Origin: Cerrena zonata
Taxonomy: Eukaryota > Basidiomycota > Agaricomycetes > Polyporales > Cerrenaceae
DNA: 64,000 nucleotides
Reading direction: 5' to 3'
Assembly: GCA_038087015.1 (NCBI GenBank)
Contig: JASBNA010000015.1
Span: 372,001 to 436,000 of the forward strand
The first letter of the stretch is position 1, and the number at the start of each line of letters is the position of its first letter. The notes beneath the pieces were generated by a model. It made no database searches, had not been told where the DNA came from, and saw only the letters and a program-made list of their open reading frames with translations. Shown here piece by piece: positions 19,678 through 29,880 of this stretch. A program made the translations under genes and the position numbers.

Positions 19678-20283
19678 ATGGCAGGGTTAGAGCAATCGTT
19701 GTTCCAGTTGAAGTTTACTGCAAAACAGCTCAACAGACAGGCGGCCAAGGCAGCTAAAGAAGAGACTCAGGAAAAGGCCAAAACCAAAAAGGCATTAACC
19801 CAAGGAAATAATGATATTGCACAACTATACGCTCAAAATGCTATTCGTAAAAGCAATGAACGAGTAAATTTATTACGATTGGCATCGAGAATCGATGCTG
19901 TTGCATCCAGAGTCCAAACAGCAGTCACCATGAGATCAGTTACCGGTAATATGTCTCAAGTTATTAGAGGTATGGATAAAGCTCTACAAACTATGAATTT
20001 GGAAAGAATATCGCTTGTAATGGATAAATTCGAAAATCAATTTGAAGATCTAGATGCTTCAACAAACTACTACGAAAGTGCCACCAATAATGTCAATGCA
20101 TTAACGACCCCACAAGAAGAAGTTGATGAATTAATGAATCAAATTGCTGATGAAGCCGGTATCGAAATGAAGCAAGGATTAAATGAAACCAAAGTGGACA
20201 TTGCCACTCCTCCTGCTGCAAACACCATTTCCGAGGAAAAAGAGGATAAGTTAGCCGAAAGATTAAGAGCATTAAGAAGTTAA
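19678..20283 (+). CDS. DID2: ESCRT-III associated protein Did2 (CHMP1)
   Basis: A Snf7-family protein that recruits the AAA ATPase Vps4 to endosomal ESCRT-III for filament disassembly and multivesicular-body sorting. The 201 residues start with the basic amphipathic N-terminus (LEQSLFQLKFTAKQLNRQA). The long helical hairpin follows (RKSNERVNLLRLASRIDAVA, then TMRSVTGNMSQVIRGMDKAL). The C-terminal MIT-interacting motif is LAERLRALRS, the CHMP1-type MIM1. Charge runs from basic N-terminal half to acidic C-terminal half, as usual. The ATG at 19678 follows a 182-bp gap after the TPR gene. Confidence 0.95.
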   Translation: MAGLEQSLFQLKFTAKQLNRQAAKAAKEETQEKAKTKKALTQGNNDIAQLYAQNAIRKSNERVNLLRLASRIDAVASRVQTAVTMRSVTGNMSQVIRGMDKALQTMNLERISLVMDKFENQFEDLDASTNYYESATNNVNALTTPQEEVDELMNQIADEAGIEMKQGLNETKVDIATPPAANTISEEKEDKLAERLRALRS

Positions 20284-20371
20284 ATAGTTCAATAGCAACA
20301 ATTCTTCATCAACCTAATCTCTAACTCCTATCACTGGAGTGTTGTAGCCACCAAACATCCGTACCTATTCC

Positions 20372-20498
20372 CCCCTCGGAACTCGTGCTCGGAACTAGCG
20401 CAAACTCCGGTCCCGAAACCCTTCCGCTTCAGCGCAAGCCAATGAAAAATTGTAGAGACATTTCTGACTAACTAATTAAAAAAAAAAAAATTTTTTTT
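20372..20498 (+). promoter_or_regulatory. SOD2 promoter: stress-type element, Yap-type site and poly(dA:dT) tract
   Basis: The 342-bp gap before SOD2 has a CCCCT stress element (20372-20376), two direct copies of CTCGGAACT (near 20374 and 20388), a Yap/Cap1-type TGACTAA at 20465-20471, and an A13-T8 tract at about 20478-20498. Stress and oxidant control suits an Mn-SOD gene. The individual motifs are short and could be chance. Confidence 0.4.
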
Positions 20499-20625
20499 GT
20501 TTTGTTAGCCTTTTCTATACTTTTAATCGCAATTTAAAATGATTTCTAATAAAAAGGTTTGACTGGATTTCTCTTTTCCTATTCTATACCAATTGAATTA
20601 ACAGAACACTCAATTGACATATATA

Positions 20626-21312
20626 ATGCTTTCATCAGTTTTAAGAACTACTGCTACCCGTTCAATGGGTCCAAGAGGGGCTGCCACTTCTCTCAATGCT
20701 GTTAGAACCAAAGTTTCATTGCCAGATTTGGACTGGGACTTTGGGGCATTAGAACCACATATTTCTGGTCAAATTAATGAAATCCATTATACCAAACATC
20801 ATAACACTTATGTCAATGGTTACAACACTGCCATTGAACAACATGCTGAAGCAAAATCTAAAGGAGAAGTTAAAAAGACCATTGAATTGCAAAAAGCAAT
20901 CAATTTCAATGGTGGTGGTTATACTAATCACTGTTTATTCTGGAAAAATTTGGCTCCATCCAAACAAGGTGGTGGTGAACCTCCAGCTAGTGACTCTGAT
21001 TTGGCCAAGGCCATTGAAGCTCAATACGGTTCTTTGGATAACTTGATTTCTGTTACCAACGGTAAATTGGCTGGTATTCAAGGTTCTGGTTGGGCTTTCC
21101 TTGTTAAAAACAAGGATGCCGGTGGTGTTCTTGACGTTGTTACTACTGCTAACCAAGACACTGTCACTGGTCCTTTAGTTCCTTTGGTTGCCATCGATGC
21201 TTGGGAACATGCTTACTACTTGCAATACCAAAATGTCAAAGCTGATTACTTCAAAGCTATCTGGAATGTTATCAACTGGAAAGAAGCCGAAAAGAGATTC
21301 TTAGTCAACTAA
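20626..21312 (+). CDS. SOD2: Mitochondrial manganese superoxide dismutase
   Basis: Converts matrix superoxide to hydrogen peroxide and oxygen. The four metal ligands can be located: His in HHNTYVNGYN, His in TNHCLFW, and Asp and His in DAWEHAYYLQY, all in the Fe/Mn-SOD context. The N-terminus MLSSVLRTTATRSMGPRGAA is a basic, Ser/Thr-rich presequence before mature LPDLDWDFGALEPHISGQI. The ATG at 20626 is used; the frame stays open to a TTG at 20614, which is not a start. Length, 228 residues, is normal. Codons are strongly biased to preferred ones (GGT, GCT, TTG), as for a highly expressed gene. Confidence 0.96.
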   Translation: MLSSVLRTTATRSMGPRGAATSLNAVRTKVSLPDLDWDFGALEPHISGQINEIHYTKHHNTYVNGYNTAIEQHAEAKSKGEVKKTIELQKAINFNGGGYTNHCLFWKNLAPSKQGGGEPPASDSDLAKAIEAQYGSLDNLISVTNGKLAGIQGSGWAFLVKNKDAGGVLDVVTTANQDTVTGPLVPLVAIDAWEHAYYLQYQNVKADYFKAIWNVINWKEAEKRFLVN

Positions 21313-21652
21313 GCCGGTCTATTTATTTATCTACGAATAGCATTTCAGCTTTATAATTTCAATGAATATTTTATTTTATACGATAACTGTAGTATTGTAA
21401 GTGATGTACCAATGGTTGGTGCATCCATTCGTGGGAGTATCTACTTTCATTGGCTTATCTAATTTCTTTGTATTTGAAATGTTTGTTGAAGTGAAGTTTG
21501 CAGCTAATTGTGCCGCAGTTTTGTATGTTTTTTAGCAAAATTTCTCAAAAAGAAGTAACAACACCACTACAGTTAAAGGATTAAAAAATGACTTCATCAA
21601 ATTTAAATAGAGAATTGAAAACGTAATCTATACTAACTATACATATTCGGCT

Positions 21653-23283
21653 TTAAAAAGTTGCTACCCCTAGGAGACTTGCTGCATTTTTGGCATCAAC
21701 AATATTTTTATCGTCATCATCATAACCTTCTTTTTCTGCATCTTGCTCCTTTTCTTGATCCTCTTGTTCTTTATTCAAACTTCTGAATGTTCTTGAGGTC
21801 CACGAGTCCCCATTGGCAGATTGTGATTGAGTCAAGTTATGTTTCAAACTTGTCAAATTATCTCTATTCAATCTCGATAATCCACCTTTATCGTCAATTA
21901 TTCTGATGTCTAATCTAATATTTTCCAAATGTTTAAGAATTTTACGGTGGTGCTCAACTTTATGTAAGGTAAACAGTTTCAACATTTTTCGAAATTTTAA
22001 TTCGGTGAATTGAGTAATTTCTTGTCTTTCATAAATCATTTCTCCTGATATTCTTTTAACTTGTAAATTCAATGACTCTTCTGCTTTTGTTGCGTATTCT
22101 AACGATCTTATCGCTTCATCAACTTTGAATGGATCTAACGAAGATTTATTCTTAATTTTTGTTGCTTGATAATGTTTAGATTTAGTTTGTGCTTCGGCCT
22201 GTAATAATTCTCTCATAATTAAATGTCGATTGGTCAATGCTTCTTTAATTTGATAGAAATCATTTATTAAATTTTGAATTCCATCTCCTAATGTCCCCAT
22301 GTTATTAATCAGTTCAACAAGAGTTAAATCCGATTGAATTTGGATGATTTTTGATATTTTTTCCCACATATTCTTCATACCTGGATGAATGACTTCAAAT
22401 TGAGATAAGGAGTTTAATTTTATGGATAAATCATTGATATGAATTGCCAACTGTTTCTCAATTCGATTATTTTTATCTAATAATTTATATAGTTTTTGAC
22501 AGGATAAGTATGATGCTTTGATTATTGGTCTAAACTCAGCTAATTCTTGGTACGGATCATATGGAACTGCCAACTGCTTTAAAGTCTTACGTACTAATCC
22601 ACTTGCCACAGAAGTCTTTCTTCCAGAGTTTATCACTGAATACCCAAAATCATTCTCAATAAAATAAACAAACTCTTCATCTCGTATTAAGATCGGATTC
22701 GAACAAACTCTATTAAACCATTCTTGCCATACACTCATCAACTGTTTGGTTTCATCTTCACCTCCAGTGGGATATGATGTGATTGCTTGGGGAATAACTG
22801 GGACAAATACTTCCAAATTAGATATGGTTAAATAATTATTAAATTTGGTAACTTCACTATATGTTCTTCTAATATCCTTGTATTTGTCTTGACGAAACCT
22901 TGGTAATCCTTTAATTGAAGCATCAAACTTAATATTGGATTCCCGATCTTGTTCTTTTCAATAGATGTGAGCCTAATTTCAATCAGATATTTCTTTGTAA
23001 ATCTTTCAGGTATCAATTTACGTAGTTCTTCCTCGGTTAATTGTTCTTGGTACTCTTGAACAGCTTCGCTATTGGTTTCTTGTTGTGAATACTGTAACTG
23101 GTCAGGATCTGCATAAACATACTGTGGTTGTGGTTGTGCTGATGGTTGAGTTATAGTATCTTCCTCCTGTGCATGCTCTGATTCTTGAATCGTTGTATTT
23201 TGTTGGGGACTTTCAGCTTGCACCGTTGGCTCAGCAAACGGATTGTTATTTTCAAAATCGTCCAATCCTGGAATACTTGACAT
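21653..23283 (-). CDS. VPS17: Retromer sorting nexin Vps17, one frameshift
   Basis: PX-BAR subunit that pairs with Vps5 in the retromer coat for endosome-to-Golgi recycling. The disordered N-terminus (MSSIPGLDDFENNNPFAEP) leads to the PX domain (IPERFTKKYLIEIRLTSIEK), then the BAR helices to the C-terminus. The frame breaks near 22929, where one base is missing in an A run. One frame over, KFDASIKGLPRFRQDKYKDI and TYSEVTKFNNYL resume the PX domain and join NLEVFVPVIPQAITSYPTGG, a Vps17 hallmark. The start is the ATG at 23283; a GTG seven codons upstream extends the frame but is not credible. Confidence 0.9.
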
Positions 23284-23504
23284 CTTGTTTTGTTCAATTG
23301 TCACAATTGAAGGCAGAGACGATATTTAAATGATTTAGTCTATAAAAAACCTTATCATTAATTAGTTGTCTAATAGAATTTGCCAAAAAAAGACCATCAA
23401 AAAAAAAAAAAAAAAAAAACTAAGCGAGCAACACACGACTTCAGTATGAAGTATAAACTTCAAATAATTACAGTATCTAAAAAGTTTAACAATCTTTATT
23501 GAAA

Positions 23505-23512
23505 TATTTACA
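23505..23512 (-). promoter_or_regulatory. Puf3-type UGUAAAUA element in the UGO1 3' UTR
   Basis: Minus-strand TGTAAATA lies 63 nt downstream of the UGO1 stop. Confidence 0.55.
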
Positions 23513-23574
23513 AATAAGAAGAGTAAGTAGGCATTAAACGCATACAGTTCCTGGAAGGGAGATCAAACTTTATT

Positions 23575-25293
23575 TCAAAGCTTTTCTTCTCTTGCAATTG
23601 AGCTATTATTACTTTTCAAGATGTTATAACCCCAAAAACCAATGATATTCAATACACCGACTCTCCAACCATTAAAAAGGTTTAAGCGTTTAACTTTTTC
23701 TAAAAATCCGGTGATTCCACCAGCTTTAATCAAAGAAATGGATTTTTTTTCTGCGTCATTAATATCATCATTATCATCGAGGTTATCTTCGTAAAGAGTT
23801 TCATGTAGGTTCCAACTGTTGTATTCAACAATCAAGTCTTCATCTGGATTATCAATTGTGACAACGCGTTTCTCATCCTCCTCTAAAGATTTGGGCCTTA
23901 GTAAGAAATTGATTTGTTCTTTTCTTAATAAATTTTCAACTGGCAATTTTATGAAAAATTCCATAATCAATAAAATCAAGTTAATAAGGGTGAAAAGGTT
24001 TGAAGAATGATAACTATCAATATTGAATCTAATATACATGAGGTAAGGAGCAGTTTTTCTAAACACACTTGTTGAAAATTGATGTAAGATAGTAAGTAAA
24101 GCAATTGTTGGAGGAGGTCTTAACAAAAGTTGGATAGGATAGTTACGAATTGAATCTCTTATTGAGCGAGTATTGATTTTATTAGAACTTGGTGATGGTT
24201 GATCAATATTGGTGGTATTTGCTAAATCCTGAGTCAGTAAGTTAGGTGAATCCAATGATTCTGGAGAGCTAATTGAATCTGGAGAACCTGTCAACAAAGG
24301 TTTATTAAATTGAGTAATCATTAATCTAATTTTGATCAAATCCAAAGGCATTAAAATAACACCAGTTAAGACGCAAGCCAGAACAGATAACCAAAAAGAC
24401 CTGAAAGGATCAGTTGAATGAGTTAAATCTAAAAAGAAGGGATCTGGAATACCCAAGAATGGGGAAATAAACCCAGTGATCCAAGCTTCGATAGTATGAG
24501 ATAAGGTTTGATGAATGAATTGAGCGTTAACTCCTCTAAATAAGGCCAAAGGACCGTCTTTTGAAGCAACCGCCGTCATTATATCAATAGTATGTTTTGA
24601 AATTGGTTGAATTTTATTCAAATTTTTCAACGTATGACTCTTTTTTGATGAAGCCTTTCTATTACCAAGAGTTGAATTAGGTATATAAGAATTCGAAGCA
24701 TTAGCCACATCATTTGTTGATTGGAAGTAGTTAATCTCGGCTTCAGATTCTGAATCAGAAACATCCGTAACTTGAGGAGATAATGTTGAAGTTGAAGTAT
24801 CTAATAAACGAGAATAATTCTTACTTTTAGAATTAGATTTCTTAGAATCATTTTTTGCATCAAAATTGAAATAACCAACCTGTAATACCAATCTAACAAT
24901 TTCCAATGGTTGGGATAAAACAACTTTGAAGTAATTTTTACAAAAATTCCAAACTAAATTTTTGAATAACTCAGATAAGTTATTAAAATCAAAATATTCT
25001 TGGAATTCCAAATCATAAACATAATTCTTATCTGAAGCACCAATTGACTTATTTGCAGCTGAATCTTTTATCGAGGAAAATCCTGATAATCCAATACCTT
25101 TCCCTGGACTGAAGTTCCCACTGCCATCAGATAATTTTTTGGAAGATACTGACGATTTGAGTAATGACGAAATAGGTCTACTTGTTTGAGTATCAATCAA
25201 CCCGACACTTGGCTTATAAATCACAGAATAACCCGCATCAAAGGTATCATGGTCATAATACGGCCGCAACTTATTAGGGCCTGAGCTAGACAT
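23575..25293 (-). CDS. UGO1: Mitochondrial outer-membrane fusion protein Ugo1 (modified carrier family)
   Basis: Links the dynamins Fzo1 and Mgm1 during mitochondrial fusion. The 572-residue protein opens with a cytosolic segment (MSSSGPNKLRPYYDHDTFDA) and FQEYFDFNNLSELFKNLVWN. Degenerate carrier-type repeats follow: VVLSQPLEIVRLVLQ, a P-x-[DE]-x-x-[RK]-like signature, and VLTGVILMPLDLIKIRLMIT, a second and better one. Disordered Ser/Asn-rich inserts lie between. The C-terminal membrane region ends WRVGVLNIIGFWGYNILKS. It is somewhat longer than the roughly 500-residue S. cerevisiae protein because of the inserts. The ATG is at 25293. Confidence 0.85.
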   Translation of the reverse strand: MSSSGPNKLRPYYDHDTFDAGYSVIYKPSVGLIDTQTSRPISSLLKSSVSSKKLSDGSGNFSPGKGIGLSGFSSIKDSAANKSIGASDKNYVYDLEFQEYFDFNNLSELFKNLVWNFCKNYFKVVLSQPLEIVRLVLQVGYFNFDAKNDSKKSNSKSKNYSRLLDTSTSTLSPQVTDVSDSESEAEINYFQSTNDVANASNSYIPNSTLGNRKASSKKSHTLKNLNKIQPISKHTIDIMTAVASKDGPLALFRGVNAQFIHQTLSHTIEAWITGFISPFLGIPDPFFLDLTHSTDPFRSFWLSVLACVLTGVILMPLDLIKIRLMITQFNKPLLTGSPDSISSPESLDSPNLLTQDLANTTNIDQPSPSSNKINTRSIRDSIRNYPIQLLLRPPPTIALLTILHQFSTSVFRKTAPYLMYIRFNIDSYHSSNLFTLINLILLIMEFFIKLPVENLLRKEQINFLLRPKSLEEDEKRVVTIDNPDEDLIVEYNSWNLHETLYEDNLDDNDDINDAEKKSISLIKAGGITGFLEKVKRLNLFNGWRVGVLNIIGFWGYNILKSNNSSIAREEKL

Positions 25294-25678
25294 TACTTTG
25301 ATTTGTTTAGAGATGAAGGGATGGCAAGCTTGTTTGATTTGATATCATTTGATTTTTTTCTCATTTTTGTCCTGGTGCAGACTTACCAGTATACATTAGT
25401 CTATAGTAAACTATAACTACCTAACAGTTCATAACAGAGAAGAATGGTCTATGACAGAGTGGACAACAAAGTATAATTCAGTTATCAGAGTAGTTATAAC
25501 GGGTGTACTATAGAACTGTGACAATCGAGCGGGAAACTGTGTATCTGAGGACTCGATTGAAGCTACTCAGTGAAAGAGTCGTAAGTGAAAAATCATCGTT
25601 AATTACATTTATAACTTTATATAATAAGTATATAATACACCGTATGAACCATTGGACTAAAATACACAAACGAACTGC
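25294..25678. other. UGO1 promoter / SDC1 3' flank
   Basis: This 385-bp gap between two minus-strand genes is AT-rich, with no repeats, no conserved coding frame and no clear regulatory motif that I can defend. Confidence 0.5.
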
Positions 25679-25987
25679 CTATGACGAGCCAGAAGCGTTC
25701 AACTCATCTGCTCTTTTGATCAAGAACTCCCCTAACTTTCTCAACGGATCTTCAGGCTTATCCTTGCTTACTTCTTGGAGTCCTTCAAGCAAGTGCTGAG
25801 TCAAATGCTTATTCAAATACTGTCTCATGGAAGACCCACCCACTACTTCATGGACTGGTGGCTCCTTTGCATCACTGACTGGTGGACTATTTGTTGTGGA
25901 TTTAGAAACGACTGGGTCCTCCAACTTGATCTTTTTGGTTTCCCTTGGTACATCACTAGGCTCCTGTATCGGCTCTTCAGAAGACAT
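25679..25987 (-). CDS. SDC1: COMPASS subunit Sdc1 (Dpy-30 domain)
   Basis: A small subunit of the Set1/COMPASS histone H3-K4 methyltransferase. The 102-residue protein has a disordered, charged N-terminal half and a C-terminal Dpy-30 motif: MRQYLNKHLTQHLLEGLQEV followed by PEDPLRKLGEFLIKRADEL. The pattern RQYLN...HLL.GL......PEDPL..LGE.L is diagnostic. The Dpy-30 helices dimerise and bind the Bre2 C-terminus. The ATG at 25987 starts MSSEEPIQEPSD. The neighbouring gene TLG1 is divergent, with about 210 bp between the two starts. Confidence 0.9.
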   Translation of the reverse strand: MSSEEPIQEPSDVPRETKKIKLEDPVVSKSTTNSPPVSDAKEPPVHEVVGGSSMRQYLNKHLTQHLLEGLQEVSKDKPEDPLRKLGEFLIKRADELNASGSS

Positions 25988-26196
25988 TTTTATACTTCAA
26001 GTATGCTCTTGGAAAATAGAAAGAACAGGAATAGTAAAGAATGAAAAATAGAAAACTCAGTTTATACTTCTTTGGAAGTGTGCAGGAAAAATCCAAAGAT
26101 TGGGGAATTTCTGTTTTCTTTTTTCTAATTAAAATGGACAGCAAAGGGCCAATACATTAAAGGATAGCCAGCCAATACAACAGGAATAACGACAAC

Positions 26197-26884
26197 ATGG
26201 ATCCATTCAATGAAGTGGAGAAGACTCGTGGTCACAGGTCAAAGCAATACAGAAGTTCATCAATGAAACCAATAAAATAACAGAGGAAAGCAAGATTGAT
26301 TTTACAAATAATTATCAGGAGTTAGAAGAAACACTAGAGGACTTGAAACAAGCGGTTCATATATCAGAAACCAATCCAGAGCAATTTGATTTGTCTTCAT
26401 CGGACATTGCTGATCGTAAACGGATTTTACACAAGCTATCTACCACGATAAAGAATCTTGAACGAGATTGGAATGATAAAATACATAATCCCAAGAAGCT
26501 TAGGGAAATAACAACCATGTCAAATAGAATAAGCCAGGACGATGACAATGGACCATTTGGGGATGAGAATAGAATAGATCGAGAATTCAATCAGTACCAA
26601 CAACAAGAAATGATTAATAGCCAAGATTTACAATTAGATTCGTTACATCGAACCATGCAGAATCTAAACCAGCAGGCCACCATGATGGGCTCGGAATTAG
26701 AAGATCAAACCTACATGTTAGAAGATTTAGATCAAGAAATGGACGTGGTCGGTAACAAACTACAAAGAGGTATGAGAAGAGTAAGATGGGTGTTAGAAAA
26801 TAATAAAGGTGGTGCCAGTGACTGGTGCATTGGATATTGGTGGTGGCACTCATCATACTATTGATTTTACTTATTGTAGCATAG
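26197..26884 (+). CDS. TLG1: Endosomal t-SNARE Tlg1 (syntaxin 6/10 family), two frameshifts
   Basis: A SNARE for endosome-to-late-Golgi traffic. The ATG at 26197 reads MDPFNEVEK, then a missing base near 26225 breaks the frame. One frame over come SWSQVKAIQKFINETNK and the N-terminal three-helix region. The SNARE motif is LDSLHRTMQNLNQQATMMGS through DQEMDVVGNKLQRGMRRVRW. A second missing base near 26833 garbles the tail; corrected, it ends CIGILVVALIILLILLIVA, a C-terminal membrane anchor, with the stop at 26884. Both repairs add one base. The corrected protein is about 229 residues, the usual Tlg1 size. The uncorrected frame would give a SNARE with no membrane anchor. Confidence 0.88.
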
Positions 26885-27028
26885 ATTATTATATTATTAT
26901 ATCCATACATCATTTATCTATACGTATTTTGTAGAGTAAGTTATAACGAGAGGTTGCATTCACGTGACTCGAGATGATGCGATTATTGTGTTGATTACCG
27001 GAGATTTATTTTTTTTTTTTGCAGCTTT

Positions 27029-28363
27029 TTATTCACTTTGCAAAACATCAACAATTATTGATTCATAGTGCAAGCGTTGGCCGAATAGCATGATGAGACT
27101 GAAAAGATCGCTCATTTCAATGGCTTGCAGTTTTATCAAGGACATTTCTAAAGAGGTAGCATCTTGATGTTCGATGTAATCACAGGTTGAATCAATGTAC
27201 TCCCAATGCAGAGTCAAATCACTTTTTAGATGGAAGTATTCCTTGTAAACGATATCGGTAGGATTTTTAACTTCTAATTTAGCTAAAGTTTGAATATCCA
27301 GCAGATTCTTAAATAAAGCAAGAAAATTATTAGCTAAATATCGAACGGACAGAGCAATCTCAATATAACAATTTTCGGTGCTCAAACCAATCGTACCAAG
27401 GGAGATTAATTTATTAATTTCAAAATTGAGATAATTTTGAAGTCTGATTAGCTCTTGTAACGCGTCTGATTCAGGAGGCGCGTCCTCTAACTCATGATGA
27501 TATATTAATAAAGCATGTAAACAATGAAAGAATTTAAATAATAAATCAAAATAAGATTTGAAAGAATGTAAGTAAAAAGTTAGATCTTCAACTAAGTCTA
27601 AGCGTAAGATTTGTTCATCATTAAAAGAATAGGGTGAAGTATTTGATTCATTTTGATTAATTGTTTCAAGAATAGTGTTTACTGAAAGTAGTTTTAAAGT
27701 TTCTGGTTCATTATCAGGATCGGGATCAAATAAAATTTCTTTTTTCAAAGAATTATAGAAACAATAAGCTTCTTTTGGTGAAATAATATTATAAATTTTT
27801 AAGTATCGTTCTATAGTTTCTCCAATAATTATTACTTGATGTTTTTGCAGATAATCAAAATCAGGGATATTATATATAAGTCTGTTATGATTTCTTAATT
27901 CAGTGTTTGTATTAAATAAACTCGAAAGCAGTTTTTCAATCAGGTTTGGAGGGAAAATATATTCAAAAAGATGTTTTTTCACATTTGCCATGATTTTAAC
28001 AAGATCATTATAATTCCTGTAACCAATATTATTCTCTGGAGTGTAATTTGAATTTAAAAGATGTCCTTTATTAACAATGAAGTGTGATATTCTGGTGAAA
28101 TATGGCTGTGAAAAATCAACTAGTTTTAAGTAAAATTGATTTATTTCATTTGGGTTTTGTAAAATTGATATTTTTTCCCTATACTTTTCTAAAATATTAC
28201 AACAATTTTCGAATTCTTCTATATTAATCTCTTGTGCAATATTTATTATAAATTCCAAATTTTGAAACACTTTAAAACTCTCAATTGAATATTGGAGTAA
28301 TCCAATTTGTAATTTTATCAATGATTGATAAATTGTAATATCCGGTAAATTCCCAGTTGACAT
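27029..28363 (-). CDS. Helical protein of unknown function
   Basis: A 444-residue, single clean frame with yeast-like codon use and an ATG at 28363 (MSTGNLPDITIYQSLIKLQI). Composition is high in Leu, Ile, Asn and Glu with no signal peptide or membrane segment. It looks all-helical, with a short acidic Asp/Pro segment (FDPDPDNEPET) in the middle. I recognise no domain. All-helical rods of this kind are common among tethering, exocyst-like and kinetochore proteins, but that is only a structural impression. It has an exceptionally long 5' gap (about 1.8 kb), which suggests complex regulation. Confidence 0.75.
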   Translation of the reverse strand: MSTGNLPDITIYQSLIKLQIGLLQYSIESFKVFQNLEFIINIAQEINIEEFENCCNILEKYREKISILQNPNEINQFYLKLVDFSQPYFTRISHFIVNKGHLLNSNYTPENNIGYRNYNDLVKIMANVKKHLFEYIFPPNLIEKLLSSLFNTNTELRNHNRLIYNIPDFDYLQKHQVIIIGETIERYLKIYNIISPKEAYCFYNSLKKEILFDPDPDNEPETLKLLSVNTILETINQNESNTSPYSFNDEQILRLDLVEDLTFYLHSFKSYFDLLFKFFHCLHALLIYHHELEDAPPESDALQELIRLQNYLNFEINKLISLGTIGLSTENCYIEIALSVRYLANNFLALFKNLLDIQTLAKLEVKNPTDIVYKEYFHLKSDLTLHWEYIDSTCDYIEHQDATSLEMSLIKLQAIEMSDLFSLIMLFGQRLHYESIIVDVLQSE

Positions 28364-29880
28364 ATTATTTGTGATTATTGATTTTCAATTCGTACATACA
28401 ATTGATTCCTATTAATTATATGCATATATGTACATACACATATATATATACAATGTCATATATTTTTTATATGACTGTTCTTCTTTAGCCCCTCCGATAC
28501 ATATATATATATATACATATATACATATATATACGAACTAACTTAGAAGAAGAAGAAGAAAAGTGAAAATGAAAAAAAAAAAAATAAGACACTAAAAAAG
28601 GCTTGATGTAATGAGATTGAAAATCCGATATGTGACTTAACTTGTATTTTTCGACACTAAGAGTTGAAAAATAAAAGAAACTAAAAGAACGAAAATCAGT
28701 TCATCAATCTTACCTTTACGAGATCTAAGCTAGGTTTGAAAGATTCAAGAGAAGGAACTTCGATGACTTGTGATGACTTATGATGAATCGAATTGAATGG
28801 GAAGGTAACTTAAATTGGAAAGATTGAAAATAATAAGCCAACGGTTGAAAAGGAATTGAATTAACTAGAAAGAAAAAAGTAGTAAGTTTAGGAGAATATG
28901 AAGAATTATCAAACCTTTAATAAAATTTAAAGAATAAGGCAAATAGCCAAAGCGAACAAAAGAGAAAACGAAAAAAAAAAAAAAAAAAAAAATAAAAAAA
29001 AAAAATAAAAAAATTTTTTTTTTTGTTGGCTATTTGTTTTTAACTTTTCTAGTAATCAATGAATTTCAATAACAGTAGAGTGGATAACTGCAAGTGGCCA
29101 GGGCGTAGTGTGAGAAATTTCCGAGTGAATTGAGCGAAAATGAAATTGTATTAGCGAAAACCAGGGGTCCTGAGAGATATATTTGTACGTTTTCAACTAA
29201 TTGTACCGGGAAAGCATATTTGAAGTATCAAAATTAAAAATATTTACGCAAGCACTCAAAAGGTTTTGACGATGTACAATCGGTTGGAAAAATGAGTCTA
29301 CTATGGGATGATTCTAATGGCGTTTGCTGTGCAACTTGAGGCCAGTATGCACAAATATCGATTTTATAAAAAAAAAAAAAAAATAATAATTAAGAAACGA
29401 CAAAAAAAAAAAAAAAAAAGAGAAAACTAATACAAAACAAAAAAAAGTTGAGTCAATTTATGTTAATAAACTAACTGGGTAATTGATTGCATCAATTGAA
29501 TCCACTCAAAATTTTTTTTTTTTATTTTTCCACTGGATATATTGTTTTGCAATAATTTTTTTTTACTTTTGTAACGTGGGAATGTAGTAATAATCAACAC
29601 CGCTAAAAAATAAGACGTAGACACCAGTACCTGCACACATTCGACTGCGTATACAATAGGTATTGCACAGGGTACATGGTGCATGGTGCATGATCCAAGC
29701 GCACGATGCACAGAGTTCTAAGCAAACAATAATTAACATAGCACAGGAAAAAAAATAAAAAAGACTTGACTTTTGGTGTCCGGGTGTAAACTTGAATTTC
29801 TCACTCTTGTCAATCCTTCAGCTACTGCGCTGTTCGACTAACGTCTTTGTAAATGTAATTAGTATAACATTCAGTTAACG
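28364..29880. other. Large AT-rich intergenic region
   Basis: This stretch has alternating TA tracts (about 28440-28535), several long A and T runs (28562, 28971-29024, 29369, 29402, 29515) and one striking inverted repeat (28940-29036). Short open frames here are low-complexity. I see no gene or RNA I can name. It may be a long promoter for the helical-protein gene, and could also hold a replication origin, but no origin consensus is definable by eye. Confidence 0.5.
28940..29036. repeat. Perfect 11-bp inverted repeat around a poly(A)/poly(T) tract
   Basis: CAAATAGCCAA at 28940-28950 is matched by its exact reverse complement TTGGCTATTTG at 29026-29036. Between them lie A-rich DNA, about 22 A in a row, and an A-to-T switch near 29013. 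The arms plus the A/T switch could form a cruciform or hairpin. Confidence 0.75.

Noticed and set aside
26197..26884. TLG1 as a pseudogene
   Set aside because: Two single-base repairs restore the whole SNARE including the membrane anchor. Decay would be expected to leave substitutions and stops as well.
26961..26968. CACGTGAC as a promoter element
   Set aside because: It sits between two convergent 3' ends (TLG1 and the helical-protein gene), so it controls no nearby promoter.
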